A stretch of DNA of 64,000 nucleotides, from assembly GCA_018883545.1 (NCBI GenBank), contig JAHLEH010000001.1, positions 434,001-498,000 on the forward strand. Direction: 5' to 3'. Position 1 is the stretch's first letter. Each line of letters begins with the position of its first letter. The notes under the pieces were generated by a model, which worked only from the letters and a program-made list of their open reading frames with translations, searched no databases and was not told the DNA's origin. This document shows, in pieces, positions 34,108 to 42,258 of the stretch. The position numbers and the translations under genes were made by a program. Origin of the DNA: Marixanthotalea marina (GTDB lineage Bacteria; Bacteroidota; Bacteroidia; Flavobacteriales; Flavobacteriaceae).

Positions 34108-35154
34108 ATGATAGAAGATAAAAATCAAGAAAGAACACCATTAAGTAGCTTAGGTGAGTTTGCGCTTATAGAGCATTTAACAAAAAATTTCAAACTACAG
34201 CATAAATCAACAATCAAAGGCATTGGTGATGATGCCGCCGTTTTAGATTTTAAAGGGAAAAAGGTTGTAGTTACTAACGATTTGTTAGTAGAGGGCGTAC
34301 ATTTCGATTTAAGTTACATGCCGTTAAAGCATTTAGGGTATAAATCGGTTATAGTGAATTTATCCGATGTGTATGCCATGAATGCAATACCAACACAAAT
34401 TACAGTTTCAATAGCCGTTTCCAACAGATTTCCATTAGAAGCACTTGAGGAATTGTATGCAGGGATAGAAACTGCAGCTAATATTTACAATATAGATGTG
34501 GTTGGTGGCGATACGACATCGTCTACAACGGGTTTGTTAATATCGGTAACAGCGGTTGGAGAAGTCAACGAAAATGATGTTGTTTACAGGTCGGGCGCTA
34601 AACCTAACGACCTTTTGGTTGTAAGTGGTGATTTAGGTGGCGCTTATCTTGGCTTGCAAGTATTAGAACGTGAAAAGGAAGTTTTTAAAGTAAATCCCAA
34701 TTCGCAACCAGATTTAGAACCCTATACTTATATTATAGAACGTCAGTTAAAACCCGAGGCAAGAAAGGATATTGTTAAATTGCTGGGGGATTTGGGTGTA
34801 AAACCAACGTCTATGATTGATATAAGTGATGGATTATCTTCTGAAGTCATACATATTTGTACGCAAAGTAAAGTGGGTTGTGATTTGTATGAAAATAAAA
34901 TTCCGTTAGATCCAACGGTAATTGCTGCTTGTGAAGAATTCAACATTGATAGTACAACCGTGGCTTTAAGTGGCGGGGAAGATTATGAACTTTTGTTCAC
35001 AATAGCACAGGATGATTATCCAAAAATTAAAGCAAATCCCAATTTAACAGTTATTGGTTATATAAAAGAGGAAACAGAAGGAGTGCATTTAATAACCAGG
35101 GGAGATTCAAGAATCCCGTTAAAGGCACAAGGTTGGAAAAATTTTAATGATTAA
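34108..35154 (+). CDS. thiL: Thiamine-monophosphate kinase
   Basis: A 348-residue AIRS/PurM-type ATP-dependent kinase that converts thiamine phosphate to thiamine diphosphate, the last step of cofactor synthesis. Visible features are GIGDDAAVLDFKGKKVVVTNDLLVEGVHFDL (metal and ATP Asp cluster), VNLSDVYAMNAIPTQIT, VGGDTTSS, LVVSGDLGGAYLGL, SMIDISDGLSSEV and LSGGEDYELLFT. Length is typical. It is the only thiamine gene in the window. Its stop overlaps the stop of the convergent zinc-ribbon gene by 4 nt. Confidence 0.97.
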   Translation: MIEDKNQERTPLSSLGEFALIEHLTKNFKLQHKSTIKGIGDDAAVLDFKGKKVVVTNDLLVEGVHFDLSYMPLKHLGYKSVIVNLSDVYAMNAIPTQITVSIAVSNRFPLEALEELYAGIETAANIYNIDVVGGDTTSSTTGLLISVTAVGEVNENDVVYRSGAKPNDLLVVSGDLGGAYLGLQVLEREKEVFKVNPNSQPDLEPYTYIIERQLKPEARKDIVKLLGDLGVKPTSMIDISDGLSSEVIHICTQSKVGCDLYENKIPLDPTVIAACEEFNIDSTTVALSGGEDYELLFTIAQDDYPKIKANPNLTVIGYIKEETEGVHLITRGDSRIPLKAQGWKNFND

Positions 35155-35417
35155 GCAGAAACAAGTCGGTGTTTGGAAAGTGTTCTCCTTCTTGTTTTAG
35201 ATTCGGCTCTTTGTTTTCTAACTATTCGTTTGTGATGTATACGCTCTAAAACGTCATTTATTTCTTTGAACTTAGGAGTCAATTCAATTAAACTTCCATT
35301 GCTGTTTGTGGTTAATTGTCTTTTGCAATGTGTACAGGTATATTCTTTAACATGATAGGTAACATTTCTAGTTACTTGGTAATCATGTCCGAACATTTTG
35401 CACTGAATATTTCTCAT
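35151..35417 (-). CDS. Small zinc-ribbon-like protein, copy 1
   Basis: An 88-residue soluble protein of unknown function. A Cys-x-x-FGHD motif at the N-terminus (CKMFGHDYQ) and a C-x-x-C pair (YTCTHCKRQL) would make a compact zinc-binding hairpin; a middle ELTPKFKEINDVLERIHHKR segment and a basic tail follow. It resembles the DUF1660 'prophage protein' type but there are no phage genes nearby. It is a tandem duplicate of 35486-35752, nearly identical over residues 8-60. The basic C-terminus (RKQRAESKTRRR) would suit nucleic-acid binding; that is only a guess. Confidence 0.7.
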   Translation of the reverse strand: MRNIQCKMFGHDYQVTRNVTYHVKEYTCTHCKRQLTTNSNGSLIELTPKFKEINDVLERIHHKRIVRKQRAESKTRRRTLSKHRLVSA

Positions 35418-35485
35418 ATTTTTATAATTAATTAGCCTAGGAACTGTTAATTTATCAATATGATTCTTTCTTTTCGAAAGATTGC

Positions 35486-35752
35486 TTAATAAATCGACGA
35501 AGTGATTGTTTTCATCTTTGAACGCTGTATTCTTTTCTCATGGATACGTTCCAAGATAGCATTTATCTCTTTAAATTTAGGTGTTAACTCAATAAGGTTG
35601 CCGTTACTGTTTGTGGTCAATTGTTTTTTACAATGACTGCAAGTGTATTCTTTTACGTAATAAGTAACTTTCTTGGTTACTTGGTAATCATGACCAAAAA
35701 TACTACAATACATTTTTGGTAAAAATGGCGTTTTATTGGTAGTTTTTTGCAT
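35486..35752 (-). CDS. Small zinc-ribbon-like protein, copy 2
   Basis: An 88-residue paralogue of the preceding entry with CSIFGHDYQ, YTCSHCKKQL and ELTPKFKEINAILERIHEKR. Its N-terminus is longer by about 10 residues, and an internal ATG at residue 14 would give the same start as copy 1. The C-terminal tails of the two copies differ, so the conserved part is the likely functional domain. The copies are separated by 68 nt and transcribed in the same direction, copy 2 first. Confidence 0.7.
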   Translation of the reverse strand: MQKTTNKTPFLPKMYCSIFGHDYQVTKKVTYYVKEYTCSHCKKQLTTNSNGNLIELTPKFKEINAILERIHEKRIQRSKMKTITSSIY

Positions 35753-35812
35753 AAGTATTATTTTAGAGTAAATAAACTTAAGTAAAAAAACCTTAAAAAC
35801 GATAAAACGTTA

Positions 35813-36592
35813 TTAAAATTCGATGAAATGCACTATTTCTTGAAATAATTCCCTTTCATTTTCAATAAAACTCATATGGCCATCTGGAAATTCCACAACT
35901 TTAACATTCGTGTTTTTGGTTTGATTAATTAAAGTGTCGTAGTTTAAAGCCGGATCTTTTTTTCCAATAACCATCATTTTTTTAAATGTCGTATTGTGCA
36001 GCAAAGCTTCTCTATTTTTCCTAACTTTCATGCCTTCTAAGGCTGCAATAATACCTTGTAAGGGTGTTTTTAAGGCATCTTCGGTAAGTTGTTTTATTTT
36101 TTCGGAATGGATGGCTCTGTTTTTCGGGCGAAATAAATTAACAATGGCTAACCTAATAAATGTTTTGTGGTTTTGCTTTACAGCTTCAATAGCTCGGTCT
36201 CTATTGATTTGTTTTTCCTTGCTATCTGCAAGTGCCGTAGAATTCATTAAACAAAAACCTTCTACACTACTTTTATTTTTCTCTGCAAAGGCCAAAGATA
36301 CATATCCTCCCATGGAATGTCCAATAAAAATAGATGTTTCTATTTTTAAATGATTCAGCACAGCTTCAACCACTTCTGCCATAAGTTCCATAGTATGTAT
36401 ATAACCTAAACAGCCTGTTTTTCCATGTCCTAATAAATCAATGCAAACAACTCGGTTGGTTTTAGACAATACAGTAGTCAAATTATTCCACATAGAGCTG
36501 TTTTCTAAAAAACCGTGTAGTAATACAATATTTTTTTTTCCAGAACCAGTATCTGTATAAAAAATGGGAATTCCCTTATGTTCTAAAATCAT
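35813..36592 (-). CDS. Alpha/beta hydrolase
   Basis: A 259-residue single-domain alpha/beta hydrolase. Features: the oxyanion HG motif (LLHGFLENSSMW), nucleophile Ser93 in IGHSMGG, an acid-containing strand (MVIGKKDPALNY) and the catalytic His in PDGHMSFIE. No signal peptide. The substrate is unknown; similarity is to BioH/esterase-like members. Its ATG overlaps the stop of the ACT-like gene (TAATG), so the two are translationally coupled. Confidence 0.9.
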   Translation of the reverse strand: MILEHKGIPIFYTDTGSGKKNIVLLHGFLENSSMWNNLTTVLSKTNRVVCIDLLGHGKTGCLGYIHTMELMAEVVEAVLNHLKIETSIFIGHSMGGYVSLAFAEKNKSSVEGFCLMNSTALADSKEKQINRDRAIEAVKQNHKTFIRLAIVNLFRPKNRAIHSEKIKQLTEDALKTPLQGIIAALEGMKVRKNREALLHNTTFKKMMVIGKKDPALNYDTLINQTKNTNVKVVEFPDGHMSFIENERELFQEIVHFIEF

Positions 36593-37251
36593 TAATTTTT
36601 AACCTTTTTAATGGCAGCAAAAGCTTTGTCCACAAACTCATCTTCTACTAAAATAGTAAATTCGTTGGTGGTAGAAATTACTTCGTAAAGTACAATGCCT
36701 TCCCAAGCCAAGCGTTTAAAAAAATGATAGTAAAGCCCCGCTATTTTAGAGTTATCTTGAGGTAGGTTAACGCTAACAGCCGATAGGCCATCCTGTACCT
36801 CTAAAAAAGTTTCCCGCTTAAAATGATCTACTATAAAATCTTTTAGGCTACTCGATATGATAAGATTACTTTCGTGGATACCCCTTGTAAATGCATAAAA
36901 AAGTTTGGGTTCTGCATTTATTCTTTCTAATACCTTAGCATGGTTGTCTATAAGTGTATCGGAGTTTTTTACTGTAAAATCCGTTAAATTCGAACGCACT
37001 GTAATATCTCCCAAACCCTGCATGAATTTTTTCATTCTAACAGAATTAGCCGACAAAGTGGGTGGCGGATTATACCTTCTTAAGGCCATCATTACCGCGC
37101 CTGGTTTCACCTCTTTTTTAAGCATTTTGCTAATAGGTTCGGTTAGTTCCAAGGCTAAAGCACTAAAATTTATAATGTTTCTGGAGAGTGCTTCTTCAAG
37201 GTATGGTTGTGTTATTAAAATGTCTTCTACACAGTTAGATACGGTTTTCAT
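36592..37251 (-). CDS. ACT-like domain protein of unknown function, next to aspartate kinase
   Basis: A 219-residue cytoplasmic protein. The N-terminal ~70 residues are helical (VEDILITQPYLEEALSRNII...EVKPGAVMMALRRY). The C-terminal part has two segments that look like ACT/regulatory beta-alpha-beta units (TFLEVQDGLSAVSVNLPQ... and GIVLYEVISTTNEFTILVED). Homologues in Flavobacteria are sometimes labelled 'aspartate kinase' although there is no kinase domain here. It is divergent from the aspartate kinase gene and coupled to a hydrolase gene. A role in sensing amino acids is inference. Confidence 0.6.
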   Translation of the reverse strand: MKTVSNCVEDILITQPYLEEALSRNIINFSALALELTEPISKMLKKEVKPGAVMMALRRYNPPPTLSANSVRMKKFMQGLGDITVRSNLTDFTVKNSDTLIDNHAKVLERINAEPKLFYAFTRGIHESNLIISSSLKDFIVDHFKRETFLEVQDGLSAVSVNLPQDNSKIAGLYYHFFKRLAWEGIVLYEVISTTNEFTILVEDEFVDKAFAAIKKVKN

Positions 37252-37351
37252 GTTAATTATTTAACAATTTGTGCTAAAATAAACATTTTTTTATAAAAAT
37301 TAGAGTTAATAGAAAATGAAATTTACATTCGCATCGAATTTTTTAATGAAG

Positions 37352-38674
37352 ATGAAGGTATTAAAGTTTGGGGGAACCTCGGTAGGTTCCATTGAAAATA
37401 TAAAAAACGTAAAAAACATCATTAACGATGGTGAAAAAAAAGTGGTTGTACTGTCTGCTATGTCGGGTACTACAAATACTTTGGTTTCCATCGCTAAACA
37501 TATAGAACAAGATCAGCCTAACGAAGCGTTGGATGTCATAAATAAATTACATTCAAACTATTTTAATGTGGTCGATGGGCTTCTTACCAATGAAAGTTTA
37601 AATAAAAAGGCGAAAGATTATGTGTCTGCTGTTTTCAATCTTTTGGTTGAATGCACAGATAAGACTTTCTCTAAAGTTATAGAGAATACTATTTTAGCTC
37701 AGGGAGAATTGTTGTCAACTTTTATGTTCAATTGCTTTTTGGAACAAGAAGGGGTAAGCTCTACTTTGCTACCTGCTTTGGATTTTATGAGAATAGACAA
37801 ATCCAAGGATCCAGACATAACTTACATAAAGAGTAAAATAGCCAGCGTGTTGGATGCTGGGCCTGATGCAGATATTTATATAACTCAAGGTTTTATTTGT
37901 TTAGACAACGAAGGGAATATATCGAATTTGCAACGTGGTGGTAGCGATTATTCTGCAACCATTATTGGAGCTGTTTTAAAAGTTGATGAGGTGCAGATTT
38001 GGACTGATATAGATGGTATGCATAATAACGACCCAAGATATGTTGAAAACACGAGGCCAATATCAAATCTTTCATTTGATGAGGCTGCTGAGTTAGCATA
38101 TTTTGGAGCAAAAATATTGCACCCGCAAACGGTAACGCCGGTTAGAGAAGACAATATTCCAGTACGGTTGAAAAATACCATGAATCCAGAGGCGCACGGA
38201 ACATTGATTTCAAGTGATACGACTGAGAATGGTATCAAGGCTATTGCAGCTAAAGATAACATTACTGCCATAAAAATTAAATCTGGTAGAATGTTACAAG
38301 CCCATGGGTTTTTAAAGAGAGTGTTTGAGATTTTTGAAGTTTACGAAACGTCAATCGATATGATAACCACTTCCGAAGTTGCTGTGTCGTTAACAATTGA
38401 TGATGATAAAAACCTTGATAAAATAGTTTCTGAATTGGAAAAATTTGCTTCCATAGAGGTAGATAAAGACCAAAGTATTATATGTTTGGTAGGCCACTCT
38501 GTTGTAAAACACGAGGATACCTATAAAATGTTCCAAATACTTCAAGATGTTAAAATTAGAATGATATCCTACGGAGGTAGCAATAATAACATATCTTTGT
38601 TGGTGAATTCAAAAGATAAAATTACCACGCTAACTAAACTAAACGATTATTTATTTGAATTAGTCACTCTGTAA
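37352..38674 (+). CDS. Aspartate kinase (monofunctional)
   Basis: A 440-residue enzyme phosphorylating aspartate, the first step toward lysine, threonine and methionine. The start ATG 37352 gives the canonical MKVLKFGGTSVGS; in-frame ATGs at 37316 and 37346 exist, but a near-consensus -7 motif (TACATTCG, from 37325) would put transcription start after 37316. Kinase domain features are KFGGTSVG, VVVLSAMSGTTNTL, ITQGFICLDNEGNISNLQRGGSDYSAT and DEAAELAYFGAKILHP. The C-terminal ~140 residues carry two ACT domains (AIKIKSGRML..., QSIICLVGHS...). A homoserine dehydrogenase domain is absent. Confidence 0.95.
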   Translation: MKVLKFGGTSVGSIENIKNVKNIINDGEKKVVVLSAMSGTTNTLVSIAKHIEQDQPNEALDVINKLHSNYFNVVDGLLTNESLNKKAKDYVSAVFNLLVECTDKTFSKVIENTILAQGELLSTFMFNCFLEQEGVSSTLLPALDFMRIDKSKDPDITYIKSKIASVLDAGPDADIYITQGFICLDNEGNISNLQRGGSDYSATIIGAVLKVDEVQIWTDIDGMHNNDPRYVENTRPISNLSFDEAAELAYFGAKILHPQTVTPVREDNIPVRLKNTMNPEAHGTLISSDTTENGIKAIAAKDNITAIKIKSGRMLQAHGFLKRVFEIFEVYETSIDMITTSEVAVSLTIDDDKNLDKIVSELEKFASIEVDKDQSIICLVGHSVVKHEDTYKMFQILQDVKIRMISYGGSNNNISLLVNSKDKITTLTKLNDYLFELVTL

Positions 38675-38702
38675 ATTACTTATCAATTTAGTAAATTAGC
38701 AC

Positions 38703-38734
38703 AAAGGGCCGCTTTCAATTAGCGGCCTTTTTTT
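38703..38734. terminator. Bidirectional terminator between aspartate kinase and Xaa-Pro aminopeptidase
   Basis: Stem GGCCGCT (38707-38713)/AGCGGCC (38721-38727), 7-nt loop, T-run to 38734. The opposite strand has AAA-flanks, so it may act for both convergent genes; the minus-strand stop codon lies at its edge. Confidence 0.85.
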
Positions 38735-40025
38735 ATGCATTCATTAGAGATTCTATTTCGTCTGCTTCAATAGGAATATTTTGCATTAAATTAAAAGGGT
38801 CTCCTTTTTCTTGAATCACAACATCGTCTTCCAATCTAATTCCAAACCCTTCGGAAGGGATATAAATGGCTGGTTCTACGGTAAAAACCATGTTGGCTTG
38901 CATGGGCTCGGTTAATATACCGTAGTCGTGCGTGTCCAATCCCATATGATGCGAAGTGCCATGCATAAAATATTTTTTATAGGCAGGCCATTCGGGGTTT
39001 TCGTTTTGCACATCACTTTTATCAAGTAAGCCCAAACCAAGTAATTCTGAAGTCATTATTTTGCCAACCTCTACGTGGTAATCTGCCCATAAAGTACCTG
39101 GAGTTAACATTTTGGTAGCTTCATTTTTAACACGGTTTACGGCATTGTAAACTTCTTTTTGTCTTTTGGTAAATTTGCCTGAAACAGGAATGGTTCTAGT
39201 CATGTCGCTAGCGTAGTTGGCGTATTCGGCTCCTATATCTAAAAGTATCAAATCACCACTTTTGCATTGTTTGTTGTTTTCAATATAGTGCAACACGTTG
39301 GCGTTGCTTCCTGAGGCGACTATGGGTGTGTAGGCAAACCCTTTTGATCGGTTTTTAATAAATTCATGTATAAATTCTGCTTCTATTTCGTATTCCCAAA
39401 CGTTAGGTTTTACAAAACTTAAAATGCGTCTAAAGCCTTTTTCGGTTATGTTACAGGCCTTTTGTATCAAATCTATTTCTATGGGATCTTTTACAGAGCG
39501 CAGTCTTTGTAAAATGGGGTTGCTTTTGGCAACACTATGTGCCGGATATTTATTTTTCAGCCATTTTGTAAACCGGTCTTCACGTGTTTCTGTTTCAATA
39601 GAAACCCTATAGTGCTCGTTGGTGTTAATGTAAACGGTGTCGCATTGCGTCATGAGTTCATGGAGTACTTTTTCCAAATCCTGTAACCAATAAACGGTTT
39701 TTATGCCGCTGGTTTTAAAAGCTTTTTCTTTTGTGAGTTTTTCGCCTTCCCAAATGGCAATATGTTCATTGGTTTCTTTAAGAAATAAAATTTCACGATG
39801 CTTTTCTTTTGGGCAGTCTGGAAATAAAACCAATACACTTTCTTCTTGGTCTATACCGCTTAGGTAAAAAATATCTCGATGTTGTTCAAACGGTAAAGTA
39901 CTGTCGGCACTAATTGGGTATATGTCGTTAGAATTAAAAACAGCCAAGCTGTTTGGCTTCATTTTAGCTGTAAAATTATTACGGGTTTTTTCAAAAAGGG
40001 AACTGTTAATAGGATCGTATTTCAT
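38733..40025 (-). CDS. Xaa-Pro aminopeptidase (M24B)
   Basis: A 430-residue metallopeptidase removing N-terminal residues before proline. The N-terminal creatinase-like domain covers ~1-170. The pita-bread catalytic domain has metal ligands in LLDIGAEYANYASDMTRT (two Asp), HGTSHHMGLDTHD (His), FTVEPAIYI (Glu) and GIRLEDDVVI (Glu). No signal peptide, so cytoplasmic. Length matches the PepP group (about 430-440). Confidence 0.95.
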   Translation of the reverse strand: MKYDPINSSLFEKTRNNFTAKMKPNSLAVFNSNDIYPISADSTLPFEQHRDIFYLSGIDQEESVLVLFPDCPKEKHREILFLKETNEHIAIWEGEKLTKEKAFKTSGIKTVYWLQDLEKVLHELMTQCDTVYINTNEHYRVSIETETREDRFTKWLKNKYPAHSVAKSNPILQRLRSVKDPIEIDLIQKACNITEKGFRRILSFVKPNVWEYEIEAEFIHEFIKNRSKGFAYTPIVASGSNANVLHYIENNKQCKSGDLILLDIGAEYANYASDMTRTIPVSGKFTKRQKEVYNAVNRVKNEATKMLTPGTLWADYHVEVGKIMTSELLGLGLLDKSDVQNENPEWPAYKKYFMHGTSHHMGLDTHDYGILTEPMQANMVFTVEPAIYIPSEGFGIRLEDDVVIQEKGDPFNLMQNIPIEADEIESLMNA

Positions 40026-40203
40026 AAAAATGGTTATTTAGCGTAAAGTTAAAAAAAAGCCAATCAATATATTTTATTAATGAACGTGCCTGATGCTATT
40101 TACTTGTTAATTTATGCTAATTAACTTAATTTTATGTTAAAAAGTTCTTGTTGGTACTGCTAAAGATGAAGCATTATATAGCTTTGGGAAATTTTTAATT
40201 TTC

Positions 40204-41439
40204 ATGACTAAACTAATACCAACCTTTTTAATTTTTCTTTTTACAATTCAATCCTTTTCCCAAAATAATGATGATGCCAGTGTTAGGGTGTTTTTAGATT
40301 GTAATTTTTGTGATAACACGTATATAAAGCAAAACCTTAACAATGTGCAATTTGTAAGGGATCAGAATTTTGCCGATGTGCACCTCTTTTTTTTAAGGCA
40401 AACCAATGGCAGTGGAGGGCGTTTGTACGAAGTTGATTTTATAGGAAAAAATGAGTTTAAAGACCTTACGGATAAGATCAGTTTTTCTACAGATTCGAAC
40501 ATGACCGATGATGATGTTCGCAATAGGATATTAGATTTTATAAAACTTGGACTTGTAAGATACTGGTTGAAAGTTGGGCATACAGATGTGGTTACTATAT
40601 CGGTAGGGCAAAGAGAAGGAAAAGAAACAGTTGAAGAGGTAAAAGACCCTTGGAACTATTGGGTTTTTCAGTTAAATGCCAGAGGTAACATTGATGGAGA
40701 ACAATCAAGAAAACGATTGGATGTGAATTTAAGTGCTTCGGCCAAACGCGTTACAGAGAAAAATAAATTTTCCATAAGAGCTGGCTTTAGTGAAAACAAG
40801 TCAACCTTTAGTTATGAAGAAGAAGATATTATATCATTAAGACAATCAAAAGATATAAGGGTTAGTGATGTAATTAGCATTGGTGGCAATTGGTCTGCAG
40901 GTGCGTTCGGTAATGTAGGTTCTTCGGTTTATAGAAATCTGGATTTTTATTGGCAGTTAAAGCCCGCTGTCGAATTTAATTTTTTTGACTATTCTTTGTC
41001 TGCCGAAAAACAACTGGTTTTGTCATACAGAAATGGAGTGGTATATAACGATTATATCGAAATTTCCGTTTTTGCAGAAGAAGATGAATATTTATGGGAA
41101 CATGAAGTAAACTTAGGAGGTACTGTAAAACAACGATGGGGGAATATTTATGGGGAAGCTTCTTTTGAGCAGTACTTGCATGATACAACTCTTAATGCTT
41201 TTAGATTTTATTTGGGTGCTAGTATTAGATTGTTTAAGGGGTTTAATTTTAATATTGATGGTGATTACAGTATAGTTGGCAACCAAGTTAATTTGCCTGC
41301 AGGCGATGTGTCTTTAGAAGATTTGCTGTTACGCCAACAACAACTTGCTTCAGGGTATGAATACTCATTAAGTGTGGGTGTAAGTTATTCCTTTGGGTCT
41401 ATTTACAATACCATAGTAAACCCACGTTTTAATTTCTAA
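40204..41439 (+). CDS. Outer-membrane beta-barrel protein of unknown family
   Basis: A 411-residue exported protein with a Sec signal (~1-19, QSFSQ). The N-terminal ~110 residues are a mixed alpha/beta domain (VRVFLDCNFCDNTYIKQNL...FVRDQNFADVHLFF) with two Cys in a C-x-x-C arrangement, and look like TolB/CsgG-type N-domains in that they mention an ADVH motif. The rest is beta-rich and ends in a barrel-like strand with terminal Phe (VNPRFNF). I know similar proteins in Bacteroidota but no function. TAGCTTTG (40179-40186) may be its -7 element. It lies just upstream of, but separate from, the sdh operon. Confidence 0.65.
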   Translation: MTKLIPTFLIFLFTIQSFSQNNDDASVRVFLDCNFCDNTYIKQNLNNVQFVRDQNFADVHLFFLRQTNGSGGRLYEVDFIGKNEFKDLTDKISFSTDSNMTDDDVRNRILDFIKLGLVRYWLKVGHTDVVTISVGQREGKETVEEVKDPWNYWVFQLNARGNIDGEQSRKRLDVNLSASAKRVTEKNKFSIRAGFSENKSTFSYEEEDIISLRQSKDIRVSDVISIGGNWSAGAFGNVGSSVYRNLDFYWQLKPAVEFNFFDYSLSAEKQLVLSYRNGVVYNDYIEISVFAEEDEYLWEHEVNLGGTVKQRWGNIYGEASFEQYLHDTTLNAFRFYLGASIRLFKGFNFNIDGDYSIVGNQVNLPAGDVSLEDLLLRQQQLASGYEYSLSVGVSYSFGSIYNTIVNPRFNF

Positions 41440-41532
41440 GGTGGGCAAATAAAATATATGTAAAAAAAGAAAACTAAATACTTAATATCTACTTAAAACC
41501 ATTCTAAATAGTAAAAACAAATACTTAGTTTC

Positions 41533-41563
41533 TTGCCTAAAATTGCATCCTAATATACATTTG
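41533..41563 (+). promoter_or_regulatory. sdhCAB promoter (TTG-N20-TACATTTG)
   Basis: TTG at 41533-41535 and TACATTTG at 41556-41563 with a 20-nt spacer match the Bacteroidota consensus. The predicted leader is about 20 nt before ATG 41588. Confidence 0.65.
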
Positions 41564-41587
41564 TAACGATATAAATAACTTTAAAAA

Positions 41588-42247
41588 ATGAGTGGATTTT
41601 TTAAATCTTCAATTGGAAGAAAAGTAGCCATGGCACTTTCGGCTTTTTTTCTTATGATTTTTTTGCTTCAGCATTTTGTGATAAATCTTTTGTCGGTTTT
41701 TAGTGCCGATGCATTTAACGAAGCGTCTCACTTTATGGGAACCAATCCGTTAATTCAATTTGTAATGCAGCCTATTTTAATTTTTGGCGTTGTGTTTCAT
41801 TTTGTTATGGGTTTTGTGCTAGAAATTAAGAATAAAAAAGCCAGACAAGTTTCTTATGTAAGTAATAATGGCAATGCCAATTCTACTTGGATGAGTAGAA
41901 ACATGATTTACAGTGGTGCCGCTATTTTGGCATTTATTGTTTTACATTTTATAGATTTTTGGATTCCAGAAATCAACCATAAGTACATTGCGTTTTTGCC
42001 CGAAGATCCAACCCGTTATTTTGGTGAGTTGCACCATAAGTTTGAAAACCCAATTCGCGTAGGAGCTTATGTTATTGCATTTGTGTTTTTAGCGTTGCAT
42101 TTATTGCACGGTTTTACTTCGGCATTCCAATCTGTAGGAGCAACTGCAGGCAGAAAAAAAACAATGAAAGATATAGGCAAGGCTTATGCAATTTTAATCC
42201 CTCTTGGGTTTATTTTTATTGCGCTATATCATCACCTTAACCATTAA
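41588..42247 (+). CDS. sdhC: Succinate dehydrogenase cytochrome b subunit
   Basis: A 219-residue integral membrane subunit with five predicted transmembrane helices, of the class with one cytochrome-b polypeptide (Bacillus/Wolinella type). Conserved histidines for two haems are seen in [29 protein letters not shown] and [15 protein letters not shown]. It anchors the SdhAB catalytic pair to the membrane and passes electrons to menaquinone, the usual quinone of Bacteroidota. It is the first gene of sdhCAB, with an 11-nt gap to sdhA. Confidence 0.95.
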   Translation: MSGFFKSSIGRKVAMALSAFFLMIFLLQHFVINLLSVFSADAFNEASHFMGTNPLIQFVMQPILIFGVVFHFVMGFVLEIKNKKARQVSYVSNNGNANSTWMSRNMIYSGAAILAFIVLHFIDFWIPEINHKYIAFLPEDPTRYFGELHHKFENPIRVGAYVIAFVFLALHLLHGFTSAFQSVGATAGRKKTMKDIGKAYAILIPLGFIFIALYHHLNH

Positions 42248-42258
42248 TCTTAAAAGAT

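Noticed and set aside
35994-36353. 119-codon ORF antisense to the alpha/beta hydrolase gene
   Set aside because: Shadow frame, no start context and no motif.
41543-41563. TTG at 41543 as -33 box of sdhCAB
   Set aside because: Only 10 nt from the -7 element; the TTG at 41533 has the correct 20-nt spacing.
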